The notes beneath the pieces were generated by a model. It was not told the origin of the DNA. It saw only the letters and a program-made list of their open reading frames with translations, and ran no database searches. From RYN-230 sp963711705 (GTDB lineage Bacteria > Actinomycetota > Actinomycetes > Streptosporangiales > Streptosporangiaceae), in contig CAVQFM010000025.1 in assembly GCA_963711705.1 (NCBI GenBank), forward strand, positions 1 through 64,000: a stretch of DNA of 64,000 nucleotides. The letters run 5' to 3'. The translations under genes were made by a program, and so were the position numbers. Below, piece after piece: positions 33,296 to 40,692 of the stretch (position 1 is its first letter; the number at the start of each line of letters is the position of its first letter).

Positions 33296-33877
33296 GCCCA
33301 GCAGCCGTTCCAGCGCCACCTCGACGTCCTCCCGCCAGGACACCGCGGTCTTCAGCTCCAGCCGCAGCCGGGGGTAGTGCGAGTGCGGGCGGACCGTCTT
33401 GAACCCGACGGCCAGCAGGTAATCGGCGGGCAGCACGCAGGACAGGCCCTCCGAGCGGATGTCACCGAACGCCTCGATCGCCTTGACCCCGCGCCGGGTG
33501 AGGTCCTTGGCCACCCCCTGCACCAGCATCCGGCCCAGCCCGCCGCCGGTGAACTCGCTCATGATGTGCGCGGTCATCAGCAGCACCGCGTCCGCGCTCA
33601 CCGGGCTGGTCGGGAAGGCCAGCGACCGCGGCACGTACATCGGCGGGGCGTAGAGCACATAGCCGGCCGGCGCGCCGTCCACGTAGACGATCTTCCCGCA
33701 GCTCCCCCATTCCAGCAGGATCGAGGAGACCCAGGCTTCCTTTTCCAGCCCCGGGTCGCCCACTTCCTCGGCGCGGGCGTGGCTCACCGGGTCGAGTTCC
33801 CAGAACACACACCGGCGGCACCGCTTGGGCAGGTCGTCCAGGTTGTCCAGGGTGACGCTGACGAGACGGCGCGGCAC
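33260..33877 (-). CDS. GNAT family N-acetyltransferase
   Basis: A 205-residue acetyltransferase of a type commonly found near parA-parB in actinobacteria. A Cys-rich N-terminal segment (PKRCRRCVFWELDP) is followed by the acetyl-CoA-binding region: VLLMTAHIMSEFTGGGLGRM holds the turn near motif A, then GVKAIEAFGDI and LPADYLLAVGFKTVRPH. The acceptor is unknown. The GTG at 33877 follows AGGGG at five bases. Farther upstream, on the 5' leader side, are four 15-base direct repeats. The 3' end overlaps the NUDIX gene by 36 bases. It is not part of an operon. Confidence 0.82.
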   Translation of the reverse strand: MPRRLVSVTLDNLDDLPKRCRRCVFWELDPVSHARAEEVGDPGLEKEAWVSSILLEWGSCGKIVYVDGAPAGYVLYAPPMYVPRSLAFPTSPVSADAVLLMTAHIMSEFTGGGLGRMLVQGVAKDLTRRGVKAIEAFGDIRSEGLSCVLPADYLLAVGFKTVRPHSHYPRLRLELKTAVSWREDVEVALERLLGSVSPERALRLA

Positions 33878-33889
33878 TGGCACCCCTGG

Positions 33890-33950
33890 TGGTTGAGATG
33901 ACTGTGGTTGAGATGACTGTGGTTGAGATGACTGCTGGTTGAGATGACTG
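33890..33950. repeat. Four 15-base direct repeats upstream of the GNAT gene
   Basis: The unit TGGTTGAGATGACTG occurs at 33890, 33905 and 33920 in perfect tandem and again at 33936 after one extra base. The array lies between the GNAT start (33877) and the divergent aminotransferase start (34098), ending 13 bases before the GNAT GTG, so it would lie in its leader or promoter. Confidence 0.85.
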
Positions 33951-34097
33951 CGGTCGTGCTGGCTGTGGCTGTGCTGGCTGGCATTGCGCGGGCCGTGCAG
34001 CGAGCGGGCCACGGCGGGCTGGTTCCCTGATACTCCCGGGCGCGCCCGGCTCTGGCCCCGTACCCTGACATGGTACCCATCGACACCAGGAGCGTCT

Positions 34098-35546
34098 GTG
34101 CCATCCGAGCAGCGGCCACCGGTTGGTTCACCGCAGCCACTCAGTTCTCTTCCGCCCCGTCCGTCTCCACCCCGCCCGGCCCGGATTGACCCTTACCTGG
34201 AGCGCTACGCGGCCCGGGCCCGTGGCATGGTCGCCTCGGAGATCCGCGCCCTGTTCGCGGTGGCCGCCCGGCCGGAGGTCGTGTCGCTGGCCGGCGGCAT
34301 GCCGTACATCTCGGCGCTGCCGCTGGACGCGGTGGGTGAGCTGGCCGGCCAGCTGGTGGCCGACCGCGGCGCGGTGGCCCTGCAGTACGGCACGGGCCAG
34401 GGTGACCCCGGGCTGCGCGAGGGCATCTGCGACGTGATGTCGCTGGAGGGCATCAAGGCGCACCCGGACGAGATCGTGGTCACGGTCGGCTCTCAGCAGG
34501 GTCTCGACCTGCTGACCAGGATCTTCGTCGATCCGGGGGACGTTGTATTGGCCGAGGGGCCGTCGTACGTGGGAGCGCTGGGCACGTTCGCGTCTTATCA
34601 GGCGGCTGTCGTCCATGTGCCCATGGACGACCGCGGGCTGATCCCGGACGCGCTGGCCGACGTCATCGGCCGGCTGGCGGCGGCGGGCCGCCAGCCCAAG
34701 TTCCTGTACACCTGCCCGTCCTTCCACAACCCGGCCGGGGTGACCCTGGACCAGTCGCGCCGGTCCGCGGTGCTGGGCGTGTGCCAGCGGGCCGGCCTGC
34801 CGGTCATCGAGGACAATCCGTACGGGCTGCTCGGGTTCGAGGGGGAGCCAGAACGGGCGCTGCGCGCGGATGACGCGGACGGCGTCATCTACCTGGGCAC
34901 GTTCTCCAAGACGATCGCGCCAGGGCTGCGGGTGGGCTGGGCGCTCGCCCCGGCCGGGGTGCGCGACAAGCTCGTCCTGGCCGCCGAGTCCGCCGTGCTC
35001 TGCCATTCCAGCCTGGCCCAGCTGATGGTCCGCGAGTACCTGGCCACCCAGCCCTGGCGGGAGCAGGTGAAGGTGTTCCGTGAGCTGTACCGGGAACGCC
35101 GGGACGCCATGCTGGACGCGCTGGCCGCCAGGATGCCGGTGGGCTGCCGGTGGACCAGCCCCAGCGGTGGGTTCTACGTCTGGCTCGGGCTGCCGCCCGG
35201 CGTTGACGCCAAGGCCATGCTGCCCCGCGCCATCGCCGCCCGGGTCGCCTACGTGCCGGGCACCGGCTTCTACGCCGGCGGCCAGGGCGGCGATCACCTG
35301 CGGCTGTCGTACTGCTTCCCGGAGCCCGGCCGCATCCGGGAAGGCGTGCGGCGGCTGGCCGAGGTGATCACGGCCGAGGTCGAACTACGGTCCACGTTCG
35401 CCTCCCCAGCCTCACTTGAATCCACAGCCTCATCGGCCTCGTTCGTCTCATCCGCCTCGTCTGTCTCATGCGCCTCGTCTGTCTCATCTGCCTCGTCCGG
35501 CGCGCAGGCCAATCCAGCCGCGGCCGCGGCTGATCCGGTCCAGTGA
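34098..35546 (+). CDS. PLP-dependent aminotransferase (class I/II, MocR-like fold)
   Basis: A 482-residue aminotransferase of fold type I. Key regions are VSLAGGMPYISALPLDAVGE, a pyrophosphate/PLP pocket at VTVGSQQGLDLLTRIF, TCPSFHNPAGVTL, the binding Asp-Asn in VIEDNPYGLLGF, and the Schiff-base Lys in GTFSKTIAPGLRVGW. It looks like 2-aminoadipate/aromatic aminotransferases; the substrate is unknown. A Ser-rich tail of about 35 residues follows the domain, an unusual addition, encoded by short TCxTCG-type repeats. The GTG at 34098 follows AGGAG. The stop overlaps the D-Ala-D-Ala ligase GTG by four bases, so the two are coupled. This pair lies upstream of parB. Confidence 0.9.
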   Translation: MPSEQRPPVGSPQPLSSLPPRPSPPRPARIDPYLERYAARARGMVASEIRALFAVAARPEVVSLAGGMPYISALPLDAVGELAGQLVADRGAVALQYGTGQGDPGLREGICDVMSLEGIKAHPDEIVVTVGSQQGLDLLTRIFVDPGDVVLAEGPSYVGALGTFASYQAAVVHVPMDDRGLIPDALADVIGRLAAAGRQPKFLYTCPSFHNPAGVTLDQSRRSAVLGVCQRAGLPVIEDNPYGLLGFEGEPERALRADDADGVIYLGTFSKTIAPGLRVGWALAPAGVRDKLVLAAESAVLCHSSLAQLMVREYLATQPWREQVKVFRELYRERRDAMLDALAARMPVGCRWTSPSGGFYVWLGLPPGVDAKAMLPRAIAARVAYVPGTGFYAGGQGGDHLRLSYCFPEPGRIREGVRRLAEVITAEVELRSTFASPASLESTASSASFVSSASSVSCASSVSSASSGAQANPAAAAADPVQ

Positions 35547-36508
35547 GCGATCTCGGGCATGTGCTGGTCCTCGCGGGCGGCCTGTCCGCCGAGCGGGCGG
35601 TGTCGCTCCGGTCCGGGGACCGGATCCGCGATGCGCTGTGCGACGCGGGCGTGGAGGCGGTCATCGCCGACGCGGACGCCGCGCTGATCCCGGCGATCAC
35701 CGCGGACCCGCCCGCCGCCGTGTTCCCGGCCATCCACGGCGCCTGCGGCGAGGACGGCTCGATCCGCGAGGTGCTCGCCCTGCTGGACGTGCCGTACGTG
35801 GGCTCGACCGCCAGCGCGAGCCGGTCGGCCTTTGACAAGCCGACAGCCAAGGCCATGCTCGGTGCGGCCGGGGTGCACACCCCGGCGTCGGTCACGCTGC
35901 CCCGGGACACCTTTCACGATCTGGGCGCGGGCGCGGTTCTGGAACGAGTGGTGGCCCGGCTCGGCCTGCCGCTGTTCGTCAAGCCGGCCCGTGGCGGTTC
36001 CGCGCTCGGCGCGACCCGGGTGCTCACCGAGGCCGAACTGCCCAACGCGATGATGGGCTGCTTCGGGTACGGGGACACCGCACTGGTCGAGCAGTACGTG
36101 TCCGGCACCGAGATCGCCGTGAGCGTGCTCGACCTGGGTGACGGCCCGCAGGCGCTGCCTGCGGTGGAGATCCAGCCGGTGGGTGGCGGCAGCTACGACT
36201 ACGCGGCCCGGTACACCGCCGGGCAGACCGAGTTCTACACCCCGGCCCGGCTCACCACGGAGGTGGCGGCCGAGGTGGCCGAGGTCGCGGTGACCGTGCA
36301 CCAGGTGCTCGGCCTGCGCGACCTGTCCCGGACCGACTTCATCGTGGCCGACGGGGAAGTCTTCTTCCTGGAGGCGAACGTCGCGCCCGGCATGACCGAG
36401 ACCAGCACCCTGCCGATGGCGCTGGCGGCGGCCGGCCGGGACCTCGGGGTGACCTGCCGGGAACTGCTCCTGCTGGCCGTCGCGCGGGCCGGCTTACCCT
36501 GGCACTAG
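35543..36508 (+). CDS. D-alanine--D-alanine ligase (ATP-grasp)
   Basis: A 321-residue ATP-grasp ligase joining two D-Ala for peptidoglycan precursor synthesis. Family parts are VLVLAGGLSAERAVSLRSGD, AVFPAIHGACGEDGSI, VPYVGSTASASRSAFDKPTAK, PLFVKPARGGSALGATRV, then DFIVADGEVFFLEANVAPGMTETS. The catalytic Arg/Glu/Asn are within normal places. Many genomes have a second copy elsewhere, so this may be a paralogue with another partner amino acid. It begins GTGA inside the aminotransferase stop and ends 22 bases before a leaderless threonine aldolase gene. Placement near parAB and the aminotransferase hints at joint use of D-Ala or related amino acids. Confidence 0.9.
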   Translation: MSDLGHVLVLAGGLSAERAVSLRSGDRIRDALCDAGVEAVIADADAALIPAITADPPAAVFPAIHGACGEDGSIREVLALLDVPYVGSTASASRSAFDKPTAKAMLGAAGVHTPASVTLPRDTFHDLGAGAVLERVVARLGLPLFVKPARGGSALGATRVLTEAELPNAMMGCFGYGDTALVEQYVSGTEIAVSVLDLGDGPQALPAVEIQPVGGGSYDYAARYTAGQTEFYTPARLTTEVAAEVAEVAVTVHQVLGLRDLSRTDFIVADGEVFFLEANVAPGMTETSTLPMALAAAGRDLGVTCRELLLLAVARAGLPWH

Positions 36509-36518
36509 GAGGCACCCC

Positions 36519-36524
36519 TAGGCT
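36519..36524 (+). promoter_or_regulatory. -10 element of leaderless promoter (TAGGCT-N6-GTG)
   Basis: TAGGCT, then CGGCGG, then the GTG at 36531 of the threonine aldolase gene. An AGGAGG lies 20 or more bases upstream, too far to serve as a ribosome site for this start. Confidence 0.65.
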
Positions 36525-36530
36525 CGGCGG

Positions 36531-37565
36531 GTGACTTCTCGCAAGAGCTTTGGCAGTGACAACCACGCCGGTACCCACGAGGCCGTGCTGCGCATGCTGG
36601 CCGCCGCGAACCGCGGTGACACGCATGGCTACGGCGACGACCCATGGACCGAGCGGGTAGCCGGTGAACTGAGCCGCCGGTTCGGCGCGGCGGGCGGGGC
36701 CTACTTCGTGTTCAACGGGACCGCGGCCAACGTGCTCGGCCTCAGCCTGCTGGTGCGGCCGTTCGAGGCGGTCATCTGCGCCGAGACCGCGCATCTCAAC
36801 GTGGACGAGTGCGGCGCCCCGGAACGGCTGCTGGGCAGCAAGCTGCTCACGGTCAGCACCCCGGACGGCAAGCTCACCCCCGGGCTCATTGCCACCCGGC
36901 TCGCCGGGCGCGGCGATGAGCACCGGGCCCAGCCACGGGCCGTGTGCGTCACCCAGGTCACCGAGCTCGGCACCTGTTACTCGCTGGCCGAACTGCGGGC
37001 CATTGGCGAGTTCTGCCGTGCGAATCAGCTCCGGCTGTACATCGATGGCGCCCGGCTGGCCAACGCCGCGGCGTACCTGGACTGCTCGCTGGCCGATATC
37101 GCGGCCGAGGCGGACGTGCTCAGCTTCGGCGGCACCAAGAACGGCGCGGTGGCGGTGGAGGCGGTCGTGGTGATGACGGCTGGCCTGACTGAGACCGTCG
37201 CCTTCCAGCGCAAGCAGCTGCTGCAGCTGGCGTCCAAGATGCGTTTTCTGGCCGCCCAGTTCGACGGGCTGCTGGCCGGCGAGGTCTGGCTGGACAACGC
37301 CCGGCACGCGAACCTGATGGCCCAGCGGCTGGCGGACGGCTTGCCTGACATCCCGGGCGTCACGGTACGGCAGGCGGTCCAGTCCAACGCGGTCTTCGCC
37401 GAGCTCGATCCCCGCTATATCGAGCCGCTGCAGCGCGAGTGGGGCTTCTACGTCTGGGCGGAGCAGGCCAACGTGGTCCGGCTGATGACCGCGTTCGACA
37501 CGTCCCCGGAAGACGTGGACGCCTTCCTGGCCAGCATCCGCGCGGTCGCTTCGTCCCGGGTGTGA
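36531..37565 (+). CDS. Low-specificity L-threonine aldolase / beta-eliminating lyase
   Basis: A 344-residue PLP enzyme that splits L-threonine or L-allo-threonine to glycine and acetaldehyde. The N-terminus has SFGSDNHAGTHEAVL and GDDPWTERVAGELSRRFG; the PLP-stacking His lies in ETAHLNVDECGAPE, the Asp in LYIDGARLANAAAYL, and the Schiff-base Lys in SFGGTKNGAV. Length and order match the aldolase family. It has a leaderless promoter directly after the ligase gene, so it is probably transcribed on its own as well as by read-through. A parS site lies 29 bases beyond its stop. Confidence 0.92.
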   Translation: MTSRKSFGSDNHAGTHEAVLRMLAAANRGDTHGYGDDPWTERVAGELSRRFGAAGGAYFVFNGTAANVLGLSLLVRPFEAVICAETAHLNVDECGAPERLLGSKLLTVSTPDGKLTPGLIATRLAGRGDEHRAQPRAVCVTQVTELGTCYSLAELRAIGEFCRANQLRLYIDGARLANAAAYLDCSLADIAAEADVLSFGGTKNGAVAVEAVVVMTAGLTETVAFQRKQLLQLASKMRFLAAQFDGLLAGEVWLDNARHANLMAQRLADGLPDIPGVTVRQAVQSNAVFAELDPRYIEPLQREWGFYVWAEQANVVRLMTAFDTSPEDVDAFLASIRAVASSRV

Positions 37566-37593
37566 CCCGCCTGCGGGCCACATGACGCCCGCC

Positions 37594-37609
37594 TGTTTCA
37601 CGTGAAACG
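37594..37609. promoter_or_regulatory. parS: parS site 1
   Basis: TGTTTCACGTGAAACG; the 14-base core GTTTCACGTGAAAC is perfectly palindromic and matches the conserved ParB-binding site. It lies in the short gap between the convergent threonine aldolase and SDR genes, about 2 kb from parB. Confidence 0.93.
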
Positions 37610-37623
37610 GTGACGGCGCACCC

Positions 37624-38559
37624 TCAGCACGCCGCCAGGCCCAGCCCGGCTCCTACCCTCCCGGTGCCCGGCGTGGCTGAGGGGGCTGACGGGGCCGGCG
37701 AGGCCGCGCCCGCCCGGGCGGTCCTCGAGCCCACCAGGCGGTAGCCGTTGCTGATCAGCATGTCAAAGGCACGGTCGGGCAGCAGTTGGCGGGCGGAGAC
37801 GATGGTCCGTGCGCCCCGGCCGGCCAGGTAGCGGGTCCGGGGCCGCCGGGCGGTTGCCGCCCGGGCGATCACATTGGCGATGACCTCGGGCGGCGACGCC
37901 AGTGACGATGGCCCGGACGTGGAGTCGAGCACGGCCGCCACGTACTGCGCCTGCTGCCGGTAGGCGGTGGCCGCGGACATCCGGCGGAGGTTCTGGGCCG
38001 CGATGGCACCCCACTCGGTGCGGACCGCACCCGGCTGGATCACCACCACGTCGATGCCGAACGGCCGCAATTCCGCCCGCAGGCTGTCGCTCAGCCCTTC
38101 GACCGCGAATTTGGTGGCGTGGTACCAGTCCCCCAGCGGTTCGTGGATCCGGCCACCGATCGAGGACACGTTGATGATCCGGCCGCGGCGCTGCCGGCGC
38201 ATGTGCGGCAGCACCAGCTGGGTCAGCCGGGCCAGGCCGAACACGTTGACCTCGAACTGGTAGCGGGCCTCACTGAGCGGCACATCTTCCAGGGCGCCGT
38301 AGGACCCGTAGCCGGCGTTGTTGATCAGGACGTCAATGCGGCCCTGCGCATCAATGATCTGGTCGACCGCGGCGGCCGTGGACGCCTCATTGGTGACGTC
38401 CAGGGCCAGGGCGTGGATGCCCAGGCCAGCCAGGCCGGCCATCCGGTCGGTCCGGCGGGCCGCGGCATAGACGGTCCAGCCGAGTTCATGCAGCCGGCGG
38501 GCGGTGGCCTCGCCGATCCCGGAAGAGCCCCCGGTCACCAGCGCGACAGGTGCTGGCAT
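37624..38559 (-). CDS. Short-chain dehydrogenase/reductase
   Basis: A 311-residue SDR oxidoreductase. The NAD(P)-binding TGGSSGIG is at residues 10-17, the NNAG motif is NNAGYGSYGALEDVP, the catalytic Ser lies in INVSSIGGRI and Tyr/Lys in DWYHATKFA (YxxxK). The dinucleotide and the substrate are not determined; the C-terminal extension of about 50 residues ends in an Ala/Pro-rich tail. GAGGAGG seven bases ahead supports the ATG at 38559. It is divergent from a TetR gene and the two likely form a regulator-target pair; the gap (38560-38674) has an imperfect TGAACCATGATTCA palindrome at 38633-38646 suited to a TetR protein. Confidence 0.88.
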   Translation of the reverse strand: MPAPVALVTGGSSGIGEATARRLHELGWTVYAAARRTDRMAGLAGLGIHALALDVTNEASTAAAVDQIIDAQGRIDVLINNAGYGSYGALEDVPLSEARYQFEVNVFGLARLTQLVLPHMRRQRRGRIINVSSIGGRIHEPLGDWYHATKFAVEGLSDSLRAELRPFGIDVVVIQPGAVRTEWGAIAAQNLRRMSAATAYRQQAQYVAAVLDSTSGPSSLASPPEVIANVIARAATARRPRTRYLAGRGARTIVSARQLLPDRAFDMLISNGYRLVGSRTARAGAASPAPSAPSATPGTGRVGAGLGLAAC

Positions 38560-38674
38560 GCCCATTCCTCCTCGCCCAGGCAGCGTGATGGCGCACGCCG
38601 CAATTAAGATGAACCAGAACTCATGTTTATCCTGAACCATGATTCACCTTTTCGCAAGTTAGGCAGGAAGTCAG

Positions 38675-39400
38675 GTGCCACCGCCTCGCCAGGTTCGCGC
38701 CGACGCGGTCCGGAACCGGGAGAAGATCATCGCCGCCGCGCGGGAGCAGATCACCCGGCTCGGCCCGGATACCGCGATGGACACCATCGCGGCCGCGGCC
38801 GGTGTCGCCGTGGGCACCCTGTACCGGCACTTTCCCACCAAGGCTGACCTGGTGGACGCCATCGTCGAAGAGCATCTTGAGATCATGGTGACCGAGGTCG
38901 AGGCGGCCGCGGCCCGGGCCCGGGCCGGCGCGGAAGCCTGGCCGCAACTCCAGGAACTAGCCCGCCGCTTCGTCGCCGACGCCGCGGGTGACCAGGCCAT
39001 CAAGGCCGCTGCCCAGGCCCTGGGCAGCCAGGCGTCCGGGCCACTGGAAGCACGCGTCTACGCCGCAGGCGAGGAACTCGTGGCCGCCGCCAAGGCGGCC
39101 GGGCACCTTCGGCCGGACGCCAGCGCCGCTGATTTCGCCCTGCTGTTCGCCACCGCCCCGGCGGACCAGCCCGCCGCAGCCAGGCAGCGGTGGCTGGACC
39201 TGTTCCTGAGCGGCCTGGCGGCCGCACCGGGGCTGACGGCCGCGCCCATTCCGGGGGCCGCACCCGTTCCGGGGGCCGTACCCAGCCCGGGGGCCGCACC
39301 CAGCCCGGCGGCCGCACCCGGCCTCAGCGGCCGCACCCAGCCCGGCGGCCACACCCAGCCGGGATGGCGGTTTCACGTGAAACTCACCGGGGGCGGGTAG
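38675..39400 (+). CDS. TetR-family regulator with a Pro/Ala repeat tail and an internal parS
   Basis: A 241-residue regulator. The DNA-binding HTH is REKIIAAAREQITRL through IAAAAGVAVGTLYRHFPTKADLV. The ligand-binding region runs to about residue 190, then a tail of PIPGAAPVPGAVPSPGAA type repeats follows. Its last codons contain parS site 2 (encoding FHVK), so coding and ParB binding overlap. The GTG at 38675 follows AGGAAG. It is divergent from the SDR gene, its most likely target, and ends just before the convergent parB gene. The effector is not known. Confidence 0.88.
   Translation: MPPPRQVRADAVRNREKIIAAAREQITRLGPDTAMDTIAAAAGVAVGTLYRHFPTKADLVDAIVEEHLEIMVTEVEAAAARARAGAEAWPQLQELARRFVADAAGDQAIKAAAQALGSQASGPLEARVYAAGEELVAAAKAAGHLRPDASAADFALLFATAPADQPAAARQRWLDLFLSGLAAAPGLTAAPIPGAAPVPGAVPSPGAAPSPAAAPGLSGRTQPGGHTQPGWRFHVKLTGGG
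39369..39384. promoter_or_regulatory. parS: parS site 2, inside the TetR gene
   Basis: GGTTTCACGTGAAACT carries the same perfect 14-base core as site 1. It lies within codons 232-237 of the TetR gene, 32 bases from the end of parB. Together with site 1 it marks the origin-proximal region for ParB loading. Confidence 0.93.
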
Positions 39401-39415
39401 GCCGGGCGCGGCTAA

Positions 39416-40378
39416 TCAGGCGCTCAGTGTCCCGGCCCACTCGGGGGACATGGTGGTGACGATGCGCTCCAGATCCTCCAGCGAGCCGAACTCGACGACG
39501 ATCTTGCCCTTCCGCTTGCCCAGCTCCACCTTGACCCTGGTGTCGAACGCATCGGACAGCCGGGTGGCCAGTTCATCGAGCGCGGGACTGGCCGCGGGCC
39601 GGGCCGCCGTGCGGCGCACCTTGACCGGGCGCACATCGCCCATGGTGACGATCTCCTCGACGGCCCGGACTGACAGGCCTTCGGCCACGATGCGGTGCGC
39701 CAGATGGTCCTGGGTGTCCGGGTCGTCCAGGGACAGCAAGGCGCGGGCATGGCCCGCGCTCAGCACCCCGGCCGCGACCCGCCGTTGCACGGCAGGCGAG
39801 AGATTCAGCAGCCGGAGGGTGTTGGAGATGTGCGGGCGGGACCGGCCGACCTTCCGGGCCAGTTCCTCGTGGGTGGCGCCGAAATCATCCAGCAATTGCT
39901 GGTAGGCGGCCGCCTCTTCGAGCGGGTTGAGCTGTTCCCGGTGCAGGTTCTCCATCAGCGCGTCGCGCAGCAGGTCGTCGTCGGTAGTCGCGCGCACGAT
40001 GGCCGGGATATCGGTCAGCCCGGCCCGCTGTGCGGCCCGCCATCGCCGTTCCCCCATGACCAGCTCGTACTGCCCGCGGCCAGCTTCGCGGACGACGACC
40101 GGCTGGAGCAGCCCGACTTCCCGGATGGACTCGACCAGCTCATCGAGAGCGTCCTCATCGAACACCTGCCTTGGCTGGCGGGGGTTCGGCGTCACGGCGG
40201 TGATCGGCAGTTCCTGGAAGTACGCGCCGCCCACGGTGCCGCGTCCCTCCGCGGGCAGCCCGGCCGCACCAGCGAACCCGGCGCCGTCTGGGCGCTGCCC
40301 CGGGCCGGCCACGGGGGCCGGGCCGGTCGGGATGAGCGCACCCAGACCCTTGCCGAGCCCGCGCTTCTGCTGAGCCAT
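39416..40378 (-). CDS. parB: Chromosome-partitioning protein ParB
   Basis: A 320-residue CTP-dependent DNA clamp that loads at parS and segregates the origin. It begins AQQKRGLGKGLGALIPTGPA, the ParA-stimulating arm; the CTPase region has GGAYFQELPITAVTPNPRQP and GERRWRAAQRAGL; the HTH is THEELARKVGRSRPHISNTLRLL; the C-terminal dimerisation domain ends LEDLERIVTTMS. The ATG at 40378 follows GAGGAGAGG. Unusually for this gene pair, parA is not adjacent: a DUF222-HNH gene, a TetR gene and a hydrolase lie between them (43.9-44.9 kb). Two parS sites are close by. An intact, essential-type gene. Confidence 0.97.
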   Translation of the reverse strand: MAQQKRGLGKGLGALIPTGPAPVAGPGQRPDGAGFAGAAGLPAEGRGTVGGAYFQELPITAVTPNPRQPRQVFDEDALDELVESIREVGLLQPVVVREAGRGQYELVMGERRWRAAQRAGLTDIPAIVRATTDDDLLRDALMENLHREQLNPLEEAAAYQQLLDDFGATHEELARKVGRSRPHISNTLRLLNLSPAVQRRVAAGVLSAGHARALLSLDDPDTQDHLAHRIVAEGLSVRAVEEIVTMGDVRPVKVRRTAARPAASPALDELATRLSDAFDTRVKVELGKRKGKIVVEFGSLEDLERIVTTMSPEWAGTLSA

Positions 40379-40692
40379 CGCCTCTCCTCGCTGCTGCGCT
40401 TCCTGCCCCACCGCGGGTCACTGGCACCATGCGGCCCGTCACCTATCTGAGCATCCCGCCGCAGCAGACAGCGTCCAGCCACGCCGGTTCCGACACGAGC
40501 ATGCCATCCCGCGGGCCATGGATGGGCCAACTGCCGCCTCATCATCCCGGGCGCCTCACGGCGGCCCGGGAAACCTGGCCCGGTCCCGGAACTCACCCCG
40601 GCCAGGTCCGGAATCTGTCGGAGGCTCTCGGTATAGTCGAATATGTATTCGAGATTGCCGAGCTATCGGGATCGCTGAGGAGGTGAGCCAGC
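40379..40692. other. 314-base interval between parB and the DUF222-HNH gene
   Basis: There is no convincing gene. It holds the parB 5' region and, from about 40632, the promoter with an SOS box for the next gene. The stretch 40500-40620 looks unremarkable. Confidence 0.7.
40632..40652 (+). promoter_or_regulatory. LexA-type SOS box overlapping a -10 element
   Basis: TCGAATATGTATTCGA (40637-40652) is a perfect inverted repeat (TCGAAT/ATTCGA) close to the actinobacterial LexA consensus TCGAAC-N4-GTTCGA. A TATAGT -10 lies at 40632-40637, so bound LexA would cover the transcription start. It lies 41 bases before the ATG at 40693 of the DUF222-HNH gene. Confidence 0.75.

Noticed and set aside
33890..33950. 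CRISPR-like array of four direct repeats
   Set aside because: Repeats are only 15 bases, in tandem with no spacers, and no cas genes are nearby.
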